Shown here piece by piece: positions 18,388-26,869 of a stretch of 64,000 bases of DNA (its first letter is position 1; every line of letters starts with the position of its first letter). A model generated the notes under the pieces. It ran no database searches, was not told the origin of the DNA, and saw only the letters and a program-made list of their open reading frames with translations. The stretch is from the NCBI GenBank assembly GCA_045804965.1, contig JBJMMD010000047.1, forward strand, positions 62,001 to 126,000, written 5' to 3'. The position numbers were made by a program, and so were the translations under genes. The stretch is from CAVTUU01 sp045804965. Lineage in GTDB: Bacteria > Chloroflexota > Chloroflexia > Thermomicrobiales > UBA6265.

Positions 18388-20828
18388 AGGACTGATTTGG
18401 CCCTTCGAGTCCGTAGCCAGCGTTGGCCGAGCGCGAGGACGACCGCGAGGGAAATGAGGGAAAACGCGGTCGAAATGATCAGCCCGATCTTCAATTCACT
18501 AGGATCATACCTTAGCTCAATTGTGTGCTCACCAGCCGCCAGAGGGATAGCCCTGAACGCATGATCAGCAACGTAAAGGTCGACACGCTTTCCATCGACA
18601 TAGGCCTTCCAGGCCGGATCATACGCATCGCTGATAACGAGCATGCCGGGCGCGACTACACGGGCATTAAGATTTACGGAGTCACCGGCCGTCCCCGTCA
18701 CCATGACATGTTCGCCTGTTGAGTCCGCCGGCCGACTCATGTCCGGTGGAGGGCGTTCGATGAGCACAGTTTTGGTCGGATCAACAGTGCCTCGCGTCAA
18801 TAGGTCTACTGCAAATCCCTTTTCCACCTGCCGGGCGTCATGCACGATCCAAGCGCGCGGTACCGCATTGTCGTTTTCGAGGACCCGAACACCCTTATCG
18901 GCAAAGACTGTCGGGTACATCTGGCTCAAGTGCAAGAGATCCGGCCGACCCGGTGGCACGTCGGCTGGAACGACGACATAGCGCGCATTCAGCAAATTGA
19001 GCAGAGGCGAATTCAGTCCAGAAGGATAGATGTCGAGCTCGTGATATTCCTGTTCATACCCGTTGAGCGCATTGAAGAAGTCCATATAACGCTCGATCTG
19101 GACCGGATCGTAGCCCTGTGCGTCTTCAAGTCCGAGCATGATGGCGCGGTTATTCACCAATAGCGATTGAGCGCTGAACTTTCTATACTCGATTCGATAA
19201 CCCCCGAGCCAATCCATCTCAGCGAAGTAACCGGGGTTAAAGCCAAAATAACGGAACGGCGACTCTTTTGATTGGCGGTCTCGCAGGAATTCCGAAGCGC
19301 CAGATGAAGCTGAATCGTCGGCTGCAAACGACATTGTCTTCGCTGCGTGGACATCCTCCACCTCTCCATACCATTGACCAACACCATCCCAAAAAAGGAT
19401 AAGCACGAGTCCGATCATTACAGCCCAGAACGCAAATTCAGGAGACGGCAAGCGTTGGCGAAATCGGGTGCTCGTAAGTAGTGCGACAACCAGCGCCAAG
19501 GCGCACGCAGCTAGCATCATCCAAATTGCTATGGAATCAACTCTCCGTCCTGAAGCCAGGACGAAAATGACCAACAACGCCGTGATGGCAATCGAAGCAA
19601 ATACTCCGGTAACTTTAGATCGGGATGGAACCGATTTGTTGGCAAGAACGTCAATCGCGGCCCCGGTGAGAAAGCAAGGTCCCACCCAAATAACCATGAG
19701 GATCCTACTCGGCACATGTTCATGCAGCACTTCGAATTTTGGTAGGAAGAAGAAAAGTTGATGGACAGGAGTCGCATTTAAGGTCAGTACAAGGGCGACC
19801 AGGGTAAATCCGACAAAATAGAAGACATTGCTTTGGCGGTTAATGAATGGCGCCATGATGGCGAGCGCCAAAACAGCGCCCCCGATGTACCATCTTCCTT
19901 CTCCTCGATTAACATCGATCAATCTGGCGATGAGCGTCACTAACGACCAGCCGGTAAAGTCACCTTCGAGCGTCGTGGTCACGCCCTCGGCTCGCGACGA
20001 GCGAGAAACCGCGTCGAGGCGGGGCAAAACTCCTGCTGCGGCAAGACCAAATGAAAATCCGTAGACTCCGACCGCATGCGTTGCGAACTCAACAAGTCGA
20101 CGGCTGATCGAAGGGTTCGTCAAGTGCGGCGAAAGTATTGACCGAAAAACGAGAAAGCCTCCGGCGGCTAGAAGTCCATAATAGGCGCCTTGCCCAATCC
20201 AGCCAGCAAGCTCCTGGCTGAGCGCAAACGCGGCGATCAGCCAACACCCGGCCCTTCCAAGCCACGTTTGCCTCTTCGAAGCCAACTCAATGCCGAGTAG
20301 GCTGAGGGGCACCCAAGTTGCGACGGTCATGTAGCCGACGCAGCACGCCGTGTATTTCAGAAAGGGACCGAACTCGAATGCAATTGCCGCTGCCAGGCTC
20401 CCGGTTCGCCTGATGCCAAATACTCGGCACAAGCCGTACATCGAGAAGGCGGCAACAAAATAATGGAGAAGGATAAACGTCTTTAGTGCGGCAATTGCGG
20501 GAAGAATACTGAAGAGAAGCATTGCCGGAACATACATCCAGCCTGATTGGGGATCACCTGCGAAGGGAACGCCAGAAAAGATCGACGGTAACCAGCCCGG
20601 TATATCTCCGTGTCGAAGTCGATCGCCAAGGTAGGAATACCAAGGCATGTAAAAGGTCGCATTGTCGATGGAGGAAACTTGATGATCGAGGAGAAGGCGA
20701 TCCCACGCGACGAATAACGTGGCCAGGGTTAGAAGTCCGATGCCGATCAGGTCCGGGGGAAGGCGAAACAACCTCGAAGCGTGTTCAGATTCGTGAGAAA
20801 TATCAGTTGGTGTGGAAAGTGCGCGCAT
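18384..20828 (-). CDS. YfhO-family multi-pass membrane protein, copy 1
   Basis: 814 residues with about a dozen transmembrane segments over residues 20-480, then an extracytoplasmic C-terminal domain and a last transmembrane helix (about 785-805). The N-terminal loop GWLPSIFSGVPFAGDPQSG is the family's conserved DPQ element of GT-C-like proteins. The C-terminal domain ends in the typical YDPAWKAYVDGKRV and ELRYDPSELKIG stretches. YfhO proteins are thought to add sugars to cell-surface polymers using lipid-linked donors, and the donor here is unknown. The next gene upstream is a paralogue of exactly the same length, pointing to a tandem duplication. Confidence 0.85.
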   Translation of the reverse strand: MRALSTPTDISHESEHASRLFRLPPDLIGIGLLTLATLFVAWDRLLLDHQVSSIDNATFYMPWYSYLGDRLRHGDIPGWLPSIFSGVPFAGDPQSGWMYVPAMLLFSILPAIAALKTFILLHYFVAAFSMYGLCRVFGIRRTGSLAAAIAFEFGPFLKYTACCVGYMTVATWVPLSLLGIELASKRQTWLGRAGCWLIAAFALSQELAGWIGQGAYYGLLAAGGFLVFRSILSPHLTNPSISRRLVEFATHAVGVYGFSFGLAAAGVLPRLDAVSRSSRAEGVTTTLEGDFTGWSLVTLIARLIDVNRGEGRWYIGGAVLALAIMAPFINRQSNVFYFVGFTLVALVLTLNATPVHQLFFFLPKFEVLHEHVPSRILMVIWVGPCFLTGAAIDVLANKSVPSRSKVTGVFASIAITALLVIFVLASGRRVDSIAIWMMLAACALALVVALLTSTRFRQRLPSPEFAFWAVMIGLVLILFWDGVGQWYGEVEDVHAAKTMSFAADDSASSGASEFLRDRQSKESPFRYFGFNPGYFAEMDWLGGYRIEYRKFSAQSLLVNNRAIMLGLEDAQGYDPVQIERYMDFFNALNGYEQEYHELDIYPSGLNSPLLNLLNARYVVVPADVPPGRPDLLHLSQMYPTVFADKGVRVLENDNAVPRAWIVHDARQVEKGFAVDLLTRGTVDPTKTVLIERPPPDMSRPADSTGEHVMVTGTAGDSVNLNARVVAPGMLVISDAYDPAWKAYVDGKRVDLYVADHAFRAIPLAAGEHTIELRYDPSELKIGLIISTAFSLISLAVVLALGQRWLRTRRAKSVL

Positions 20829-20926
20829 GCGGCCATACTAATCTATGGACTCACTTGGGAATAGGACAACGCTACTTGAGGAGTGCGCCGGTGGATTGTC
20901 GCTGGACGTGAATCACTGAAGCCAGG

Positions 20927-23371
20927 TTAGAACCTTCGAAGATGCCTCCACTTCGATACTATGCCTATCACGATCGTAATGTAGATCGCTAAGGTCAAAA
21001 GGATGGCGATCGCTGAAACAATCATCCCCACCTTCAGACTTACCGGATCGTAGCGCAATTCCACGGAATGATGACCTGCTGGAAGTGGCACCGCGCGGAT
21101 GGCGTGATCCGCCACATAGAGCGGTACCTGCTTTCCGTCGACATACGCCTTCCAATCCGGATCATAGGTGTCGTTGATAACGATCATACCGGGTGCGGCT
21201 GCGGTGGCTGAAAGACGGACTCTGTCGCCAGAGTCTTCGTTGACCGTCACCTCCTCTTGGAAAGAATCGACCGACACTTTCAGTTCTGGAGGAGACCGCT
21301 CGATCAGCACTGTTTTGGCTGGGTCAACGCTCCCGCTCGAAATTAGCTCAAGCGCGGAGTTCTTCTCCACAGTTTGAGCAGCATGGACGATCCAAGCTCG
21401 TGGCAATGCATGCTCGTTCTCGAGCACGCGGACCTGATCATCAGTGAAGACCGTCGGATAGCGCTGGCTCAAATGCAAGAGGTCGGGCCGTCCAGGTGGA
21501 ACCACGGCAGGGACGACGATGTAGCGGACGTTGAGCAGATTGAGTAGCGGTGAGCTCAAACCAGAGGGGTAGATGTCGAGCTCGTGGTACTCCTGTTCGT
21601 GGCCGTTGATCGCGGTAATCAGGTCAAGATAGCGTCCGATTTGGATCGGATCATAGCCCTGGATGTCTTCGAAACCAAGCACAATCGCGCGGTTATTGAC
21701 AAGGATGGACTGCGCGCCGGGATCCCTAAACTCGACTCGATAGCCTCCCCGCCAATTGTCCTCCGCGAACTTTCCGGTGTCATATCCAAAGTATCTGAAC
21801 GGTCCAGATTGGGCTTGCCGAGCCCGAAGAAACTCGGCGGCGCCAGACGAGGCGGAAGCATCTGCCGCTACAGCCATTGCTTGCGGCGTGAGGACATCGT
21901 CAACGCGCCCGAATGTGCGGCCGGCCGTATCCCACAACAGCAGCGCGAGAAGAGCAACAAGCGCGCCGCGCGCGGCGATGCTTGCAAATGGCAACTGATC
22001 AATCGCCCAATTAGTCTGCAGCAGCGCGGTTACGAGCAAGACAACAGCAGTGAGTCCAATGATCCACAGGGCGGCCGCATTGAGGTGCTCGCCGGCGTTG
22101 TGGACAAAAGCGACGCCGAGAAGCATGAGCAGGACGCCGGCGAGCACCGCCCCAACAGCCTGACGAGAGCTCTGTGTCTTTTGGGCCAAAGCATCGATTG
22201 TAGTTCCGGCAAGAATCGCGGGACCGATCCAAAGGATGATGAGGATGCGACTAGGGACGTGCTCATGAATCACGCCAAATTTCGGCAAGAGAAAAAAGAG
22301 CTGATGAACCGGCGTTGTATCCAGTGTCAGCACGACTGTCACCACCGAGAAACCTAGAAAATAGAAGACGACTGCATTCTGCCGGATCAACGGCGCAACG
22401 ATCGCGAGCGCGATCACGCTGCCCCCGACATACCAGCGCCCCTGCCCTCGATCGACCTCGAGCAACCTCACGATCACCTGCGCAACCGAGAGGCCATTGA
22501 ATTCGCCGTTGTTGGTAGCGGAAATGCCGCCGGCGCGGGTTGAACGTGAAACCGCATCCAGCCGGGGCAGAACGCCGGCCGCGGCAAGACCAAACGCGAA
22601 TCCATACATGCCCGTCGCATGTACCGCGAAATCGCGAAACCTCATCGGGATCGACGGTTGCCCATGGTACGGTGAAAGGAGCGTACGAAAAACGAGATAA
22701 CTGCCTGCCGCGAGCAGACCGTAATACGCGCCCTGGCCGATCCACCCCGCCAATTCTTGGCTCAACGCTAAACCGACGACAGACCAGCCCGCACCGCGTG
22801 CGGGCCAGGTTCGAGCCCGAACGGCCAATTCGATGCCGAGCAGACTGAGGGGAACCCAGGCGGTGATTTGCGGAAATGGAAAGCAGCAAATCGTGTATTT
22901 CAGCAGCGGCGCGAATTCGAATGCGATCGCCGCGGTGAAGCTTCCGAGTTTGCCGAGCCCCAAGAGGCGACTGAGCGCGTAGGTCGAAAACCCAGCAATC
23001 AAGAGATGAACGACGACAAACGCCTTGAATGCCGTGAGCACCGGAAGCAAGGCAAAGAGCACCATCGCTGGCAGGTACATCCAGCCGGACTGAGGGTCGC
23101 CGGCGAACGGAATGCCGGAGAAGATCGAAGGAAGCCACCCCGGGATGTCGCCGTGCCGCAATCGAGTACCAAGCTCGGCAAACATCGGAATGACGAATGT
23201 CGGATTGTCTACCGAGGAAATCTGGCGATCGAGATGCAGCCGATCCCAGGCGAAAATCATGGTCACCAGCGTCAGCACGCTGATGCTGATGAGTTCGGAG
23301 CTTATCCCCGGCCAACGTAAGGAACTTTGGCGCTGGTCGGATAGCTCTGTTGGCGAGGTGGCGACGTGCAT
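20927..23371 (-). CDS. YfhO-family multi-pass membrane protein, copy 2
   Basis: 814 residues, the same length and plan as its downstream neighbour: many membrane segments, the GWLPSIFSGIPFAGDPQSG loop, a long soluble part with GYDPIQIGRYLDLITAINGHEQEYHELDIYPSG-like sequence (also in copy 1), and the YDPDWKAYVDGKQV end. The two proteins agree closely in loops and C-terminal domain and less in membrane helices. A 98-base gap separates them, so they are probably co-transcribed. They may form a heteromeric or substrate-specialised pair. No glycosyltransferase or undecaprenyl-phosphate gene lies next to them. Confidence 0.85.
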   Translation of the reverse strand: MHVATSPTELSDQRQSSLRWPGISSELISISVLTLVTMIFAWDRLHLDRQISSVDNPTFVIPMFAELGTRLRHGDIPGWLPSIFSGIPFAGDPQSGWMYLPAMVLFALLPVLTAFKAFVVVHLLIAGFSTYALSRLLGLGKLGSFTAAIAFEFAPLLKYTICCFPFPQITAWVPLSLLGIELAVRARTWPARGAGWSVVGLALSQELAGWIGQGAYYGLLAAGSYLVFRTLLSPYHGQPSIPMRFRDFAVHATGMYGFAFGLAAAGVLPRLDAVSRSTRAGGISATNNGEFNGLSVAQVIVRLLEVDRGQGRWYVGGSVIALAIVAPLIRQNAVVFYFLGFSVVTVVLTLDTTPVHQLFFLLPKFGVIHEHVPSRILIILWIGPAILAGTTIDALAQKTQSSRQAVGAVLAGVLLMLLGVAFVHNAGEHLNAAALWIIGLTAVVLLVTALLQTNWAIDQLPFASIAARGALVALLALLLWDTAGRTFGRVDDVLTPQAMAVAADASASSGAAEFLRARQAQSGPFRYFGYDTGKFAEDNWRGGYRVEFRDPGAQSILVNNRAIVLGFEDIQGYDPIQIGRYLDLITAINGHEQEYHELDIYPSGLSSPLLNLLNVRYIVVPAVVPPGRPDLLHLSQRYPTVFTDDQVRVLENEHALPRAWIVHAAQTVEKNSALELISSGSVDPAKTVLIERSPPELKVSVDSFQEEVTVNEDSGDRVRLSATAAAPGMIVINDTYDPDWKAYVDGKQVPLYVADHAIRAVPLPAGHHSVELRYDPVSLKVGMIVSAIAILLTLAIYITIVIGIVSKWRHLRRF

Positions 23372-23478
23372 ATAACCATACTAATTGACAATGCACGCCT
23401 TTGAGACCGAATCGTGACCGCGAAGCCGACGTTGGAGAGAACCGCCGGCGTTTTTGAGGGACGTTCCCTTATGAGGTC

Positions 23479-23841
23479 TTACGGTTCCGGCGGCAACGGA
23501 TGATCGGCCGGCCATTCAATCGGCCTTGGGCCCGGGTCAGTCATGTCAGGGTTTTCGCGGAGGCGCCTCAGCACGTTAACCGTCAGTGGGGACCGAATTT
23601 GGATTTGGCACGAAAGCCGAACGTTGCCAGGTAGGTCTGGGATTTTTGCCAGACGTTCGATTTCCGCTTCCGTTTTCGGGGACGGCTCTCCTTCGAGGAC
23701 TTCCACGCGGCAGGTCGTACACCGCGCATTGCCGCCGCAGCGATGAAGGATGTCAATCCCGGCATCCTCAATGCAGAGCACGAGTCGACGACCTTCGCCA
23801 CACTCGATTTCGCCCTCGCCCTCGACCTTGACTATCGGCAT
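23479..23841 (-). CDS. 2Fe-2S ferredoxin (plant/adrenodoxin fold)
   Basis: 120 residues from ATG 23841; the in-frame extension upstream has no ribosome site, while this ATG follows a GAGGGGAAGGG stretch. The cluster ligands are in HRCGGNARCTTCRVEVLEG plus a later LSCQ, a C-x5-C-x2-C plus distal C pattern of soluble 2Fe-2S ferredoxins. The C-terminus is rich in Pro and acidic residues. It is a cytoplasmic electron carrier, and the partner enzyme is not apparent from neighbours (YfhO-like genes downstream, an unknown upstream). Confidence 0.9.
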   Translation of the reverse strand: MPIVKVEGEGEIECGEGRRLVLCIEDAGIDILHRCGGNARCTTCRVEVLEGEPSPKTEAEIERLAKIPDLPGNVRLSCQIQIRSPLTVNVLRRLRENPDMTDPGPRPIEWPADHPLPPEP

Positions 23842-23931
23842 GGCTTCTGCCGCCCTTCCCCTCAATAAGGCACGATCAAACGGACGGCATCCTATCAAAC
23901 CGCGAACACGCGCGCTGCCGAGGTCTTGAAG

Positions 23932-24420
23932 TTATGCGTGGAAGCTAGCGGATCCAGTCGAGCGAACCCGTTCCCGGTCGACGAAATCCGCGGCGTAAGA
24001 GCCGGCGAGCACGAGCGAGCCAATGTGGCCTTGCCGCGGCGAGCCGGTCAAAAACGCATAGCGAATCGCCTTGGCTTCGAGCCGACGCTCCGAAAAGAAG
24101 AGTTCATCGCTGAAGCGGGAAAAGATATCGAACGCCAGCTGATCCACTGCCATGAGATCGTCCAATGGAAAGTCGACCCAAAACGTAAGGGTCATTTTGC
24201 CGTCTTTCATATCGGGGTCGCCGATGAGATGGGCGCCGTCAATCCTTCGGAGGGATGCCGCGGCGTCGAGCGCAAATTGAATATTGCTCTCATCGTCGTT
24301 TCCCCACTCTTCCCCGTGGCGGATGCGCATCGTCTCCGCTATGGAATCAACCTCGCCGCCCGAAGCGGGCGTGGAAAACGTGGATTTCTTGGCGTCGTTG
24401 ACGATTTTAGATTCGTCCAT
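23932..24420 (-). CDS. Conserved-looking hypothetical protein
   Basis: 162 residues from ATG 24420; the longer frame (to 24546) begins in a region that looks like promoter. The protein is soluble and acidic in the first half (GEEWGNDDESNIQFALDAAASLRRIDGAHLIGDPD), then has a beta-strand-like LTFWVDFPLDD and a helical, aromatic-rich end. I recognise no domain. It is divergent from the small gene at 24524. A TATACG box lies about 15 bases before the start on its strand, so the mRNA leader would be very short. Confidence 0.6.
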   Translation of the reverse strand: MDESKIVNDAKKSTFSTPASGGEVDSIAETMRIRHGEEWGNDDESNIQFALDAAASLRRIDGAHLIGDPDMKDGKMTLTFWVDFPLDDLMAVDQLAFDIFSRFSDELFFSERRLEAKAIRYAFLTGSPRQGHIGSLVLAGSYAADFVDRERVRSTGSASFHA

Positions 24421-24523
24421 GTTGCACTCTCGTATACTAGCGAACGTGACTATTGAAATCGCGATCTGACCGCAACAGGGTCCATCGTCGCTGTTTGGAC
24501 CGACTGCCAATCTGGAGGAACAC

Positions 24524-24802
24524 GTGAACCGTGTACTCGACATCATTCTTCGCCGGGAACGAGTTGAGCCCGAGATCCCGGTTTGTCCAGATCATCATGT
24601 CGAAATGCACTTGCGCGGCAAGCAAGGGCGTCCCGCGCGATTTTCCGACCAGACTGAAGAAGAGTACACCCTCATTTACTTTTGCCCTATCCCAGAGTGC
24701 GACAACACTGCGGCCGTCACCCGCGCGAAATCACAAATCCCGGTTCCGGGTGAGAATCCCGATCGACCGGCCTTTTCGCGTTCGCGGCCAACTGATCTTT
24801 GA
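24524..24802 (+). CDS. Small hypothetical protein with zinc-ribbon-like Cys/His pairs
   Basis: 92 residues, GTG start seven bases after a clear GGAGG. It has an N-terminal Cys/His cluster (CPDHHVEMHLRG) and a second pair CPIPEC about 30 residues later, a spacing that would suit a single zinc-ribbon. The rest is polar and ends in an Arg/Pro-rich tail. I cannot assign a family. It is convergent with the dCTP-deaminase-like gene, with one base between the stops. Confidence 0.65.
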   Translation: MNRVLDIILRRERVEPEIPVCPDHHVEMHLRGKQGRPARFSDQTEEEYTLIYFCPIPECDNTAAVTRAKSQIPVPGENPDRPAFSRSRPTDL

Positions 24803-24803
24803 G

Positions 24804-25382
24804 TCACTGGCTCAAGTTCTCGCCCTGATAGACGCCGCGGTAGCCGGACTCGTCAGCTCGCGCCAACGAAAAGAAAACGAGTTGGAGCACTCGCGCGTTT
24901 CGCTGCACGCGGAATCCCGCAGGATTGAGGACCGCGAGTAACGAAGTCGAACGCCCGGAATAGCCGGCATCCCAGACTGCGCTGTGGATAGTAACTCCGC
25001 TTCGATTGAGGCTTGACCGAGGTCTCGCGAGCGCCATTAAGTCATTCGGCAGGTGAACTGCCTCGTTGTACAAAACGTGATAAATTCCTGGTTCGAGATC
25101 GGCAAAATCGTCTTCTTGGAATGGAAGTTCTGCCAACGATGGAAGGCGACGGCCGGCGTTATCGACGGCAAGTATCCCTCGTCCTTCATATCGATGAATG
25201 CCGAAAAGCGTGAGGTCAAATCCGTTCGGTTGCAACTGGGTTTCGAGGTCCAGGAAGCCGTCGACAAGCGGTGTTGATGATTCAATCAATGCGCGAATCT
25301 GATTTCGACTTAATACTCCTAGAGCGGGGTGAGTTGCGACCTCGAATCGACCCGATCCCTTTACGTCTGCATCGACATCCAT
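24804..25382 (-). CDS. dCTP deaminase / dUTPase-fold protein
   Basis: About 192 residues from ATG 25382 (GTG 25403 would add seven). It has the trimeric dUTPase/Dcd beta fold: an N-terminal LSRNQIRALIESS helix as in Dcd, the LQPNGFDLTL metal/subunit segment, ARPRSSLNRSGV (phosphate-binding Arg-Ser-Ser) and VWDAGYSG. It ends in an aromatic/Gly tail (GYRGVYQGENL) like the nucleotide lid. In E. coli Dcd the catalytic Glu follows in LEFYN; here the aligned stretch reads LLAVLN, so the deaminating Glu seems to be Ala. That favours dUTP hydrolysis or another nucleotide over dCTP deamination, but the alignment is by eye. Confidence 0.75.
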   Translation of the reverse strand: MDVDADVKGSGRFEVATHPALGVLSRNQIRALIESSTPLVDGFLDLETQLQPNGFDLTLFGIHRYEGRGILAVDNAGRRLPSLAELPFQEDDFADLEPGIYHVLYNEAVHLPNDLMALARPRSSLNRSGVTIHSAVWDAGYSGRSTSLLAVLNPAGFRVQRNARVLQLVFFSLARADESGYRGVYQGENLSQ

Positions 25383-25488
25383 CAAACACTTTTCACCTTT
25401 CACACATGCAGCCGAGTACTCCTCATCGAACTATCGCACGGGTCGTGACGACGCTCGCGGTGCACATCGATTCCAATGTGAGAGCGCG

Positions 25489-26739
25489 GTGAGTAAAGAG
25501 ACGCTTGCTCCGCGTCTGGTCCCCGGGCAACGCACGAGTCGATCGTTCTCTGTTCTCCGGCATCGCGATTATCGATTGCTGTGGTCCGCTGAGTTCATAT
25601 CGACGATTGGTACGCAAATGCAACGCGTCGCGGTCGCTTGGCAAATCTATCAAATAACCGGCGATGCGTTCAAACTTGGGCTTCTCGGACTCGTGCGCTT
25701 CGCTCCGATCGTGATATTTGGACTCTTTGGCGGAGTGCTTGCCGATCAACGCGATCGTAGGCTCCTGCTGACCGTAACGCAACTCATCTTATGTGGCGTA
25801 TCCGGCATCCTCGCACTTGCGTCCGCTCGTGGCTTCGCCAGTTTGTGGCTGCTTTACACGATCACCTTCTTTGCCGCGGCGTTCGCCGCGGTAGCTGGCC
25901 CTTCGCGGCAGGCATTGATTCCCGCCTTGGTGCCGCGCGATGAACTGGCTGGAGCCATGAGCTTAAACGTTTTCGCTATGCAGGCGGCGACGGTGAGCGG
26001 TCCCGCAATTGGGGGATGGTTGATCGCACAGGGTGGCGTCCAAGTCGTTTACCTGATCGACGCGATTTCGTTCCTGTTTGTCGTGGCTGCCGTTCAGCTT
26101 ATGCGCACGCGAACGGCTCCTTCTGGCGCTACAGTTGGCACATTCGCCGCCGCAGTTGAAGGTTTCCATTTTCTCTGGAAGTCGCCAGTGTTGCTTGGAG
26201 TGATGACGGTGGATTTCGTTGCGACTTTCTGCGCCGCCAGCGTCGTCCTGATGCCGATTTTCGCCACAGAGATCCTCCACGTCGGACCGCGAGGGCTTGG
26301 CTTCCTGCTGGCGGCTCCTGCCGCCGGCGCGGTCGTGGGAGGCTTTGTAATGAGTTTGGCCCGCATTCCACCCAGACCTGGAGCGGGTGTCTTGCTTGCC
26401 ATAGTGTTATACGGAGTCGCCGTGACCTTGTTCGGGCTCAGCACGAACTACGCTCTCTCTCTTGTGCTCCTTGCGCTTGGAGGCGCGGCGGACGCCGTAA
26501 GCATGGCGCTACGCTCGACGATACGCAATCTTGTCACGCCTGATCAACTCCGAGGTCGCGTTGCGGCAACCCATTCAATGTTCGCCATGGGCGGTCCACA
26601 ATTAGGTGAATTCGAGTCGGGGGTCGCCGCGAGCGTCTTGGGCGCCGGTCCCGCGGTCGCGCTGGGAGGCATCGGAACGCTGATCGCCACAGGCTTGGTG
26701 GGTTGGTTCGTGCCCGCGATCCGTCGATATCGGGTCTAA
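25489..26739 (+). CDS. MFS exporter, EntS/MFS_3-like
   Basis: 416 residues with 12 predicted membrane segments. The N-terminal FSVLRHRDYRLLWSAEFIS and the following TQMQRVAVAWQIYQIT are typical of the EntS-like branch of the major facilitator superfamily. The loop between helices 2 and 3 has GLFGGVLADQRDRRLLL, the family's GxLaDrxdRr signature, and the helix 4-5 loop has GPSRQALIPALVPRDEL. The conserved IRNLVTPDQLRGRVAATHSM sits near helix 10. Such proteins export siderophores, macrolides or other small molecules, and the substrate is not predictable. It stands alone, before moaA. Confidence 0.88.
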   Translation: MSKETLAPRLVPGQRTSRSFSVLRHRDYRLLWSAEFISTIGTQMQRVAVAWQIYQITGDAFKLGLLGLVRFAPIVIFGLFGGVLADQRDRRLLLTVTQLILCGVSGILALASARGFASLWLLYTITFFAAAFAAVAGPSRQALIPALVPRDELAGAMSLNVFAMQAATVSGPAIGGWLIAQGGVQVVYLIDAISFLFVVAAVQLMRTRTAPSGATVGTFAAAVEGFHFLWKSPVLLGVMTVDFVATFCAASVVLMPIFATEILHVGPRGLGFLLAAPAAGAVVGGFVMSLARIPPRPGAGVLLAIVLYGVAVTLFGLSTNYALSLVLLALGGAADAVSMALRSTIRNLVTPDQLRGRVAATHSMFAMGGPQLGEFESGVAASVLGAGPAVALGGIGTLIATGLVGWFVPAIRRYRV

Positions 26740-26768
26740 CCGTTCGACTAATTATGAGACGCATCTCT

Positions 26769-26797
26769 TTGACCGGAAGGATGCGCAATGTTATCGT
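26769..26797 (+). promoter_or_regulatory. Predicted sigma-A promoter for moaA
   Basis: TTGACC at 26769-26774, 17-base spacer, TATCGT at 26792-26797. It is located in the gap after the MFS gene, about 65 bases before the moaA start. Confidence 0.5.
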
Positions 26798-26815
26798 AGT
26801 TAAAGTACTCAATCG

Positions 26816-26842
26816 TTGGCTATTCCATCGTTAGGTAGCCAA
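26816..26842 (+). promoter_or_regulatory. Stem-loop in the moaA 5' leader
   Basis: A perfect 7-bp inverted repeat (TTGGCTA at 26816-26822 and TAGCCAA at 26836-26842) with a 13-base loop, between the predicted promoter and the moaA ribosome site at about 26854. It could affect translation or be an operator. It is much too small for a Moco riboswitch. Confidence 0.35.
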
Positions 26843-26869
26843 TCGCGCAATGCAGGAGCGATCCATCAC

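Noticed and set aside
22263..23396. 377-codon minus-strand frame inside the second YfhO gene
   Set aside because: Same strand, different frame; extremely Arg-rich and lacks membrane segments, whereas the YfhO frame is continuous and conserved in its paralogue.
26798..26869. Molybdenum-cofactor riboswitch before moaA
   Set aside because: Only about 70 bases are available and just one small hairpin is seen; the Moco motif is far larger.
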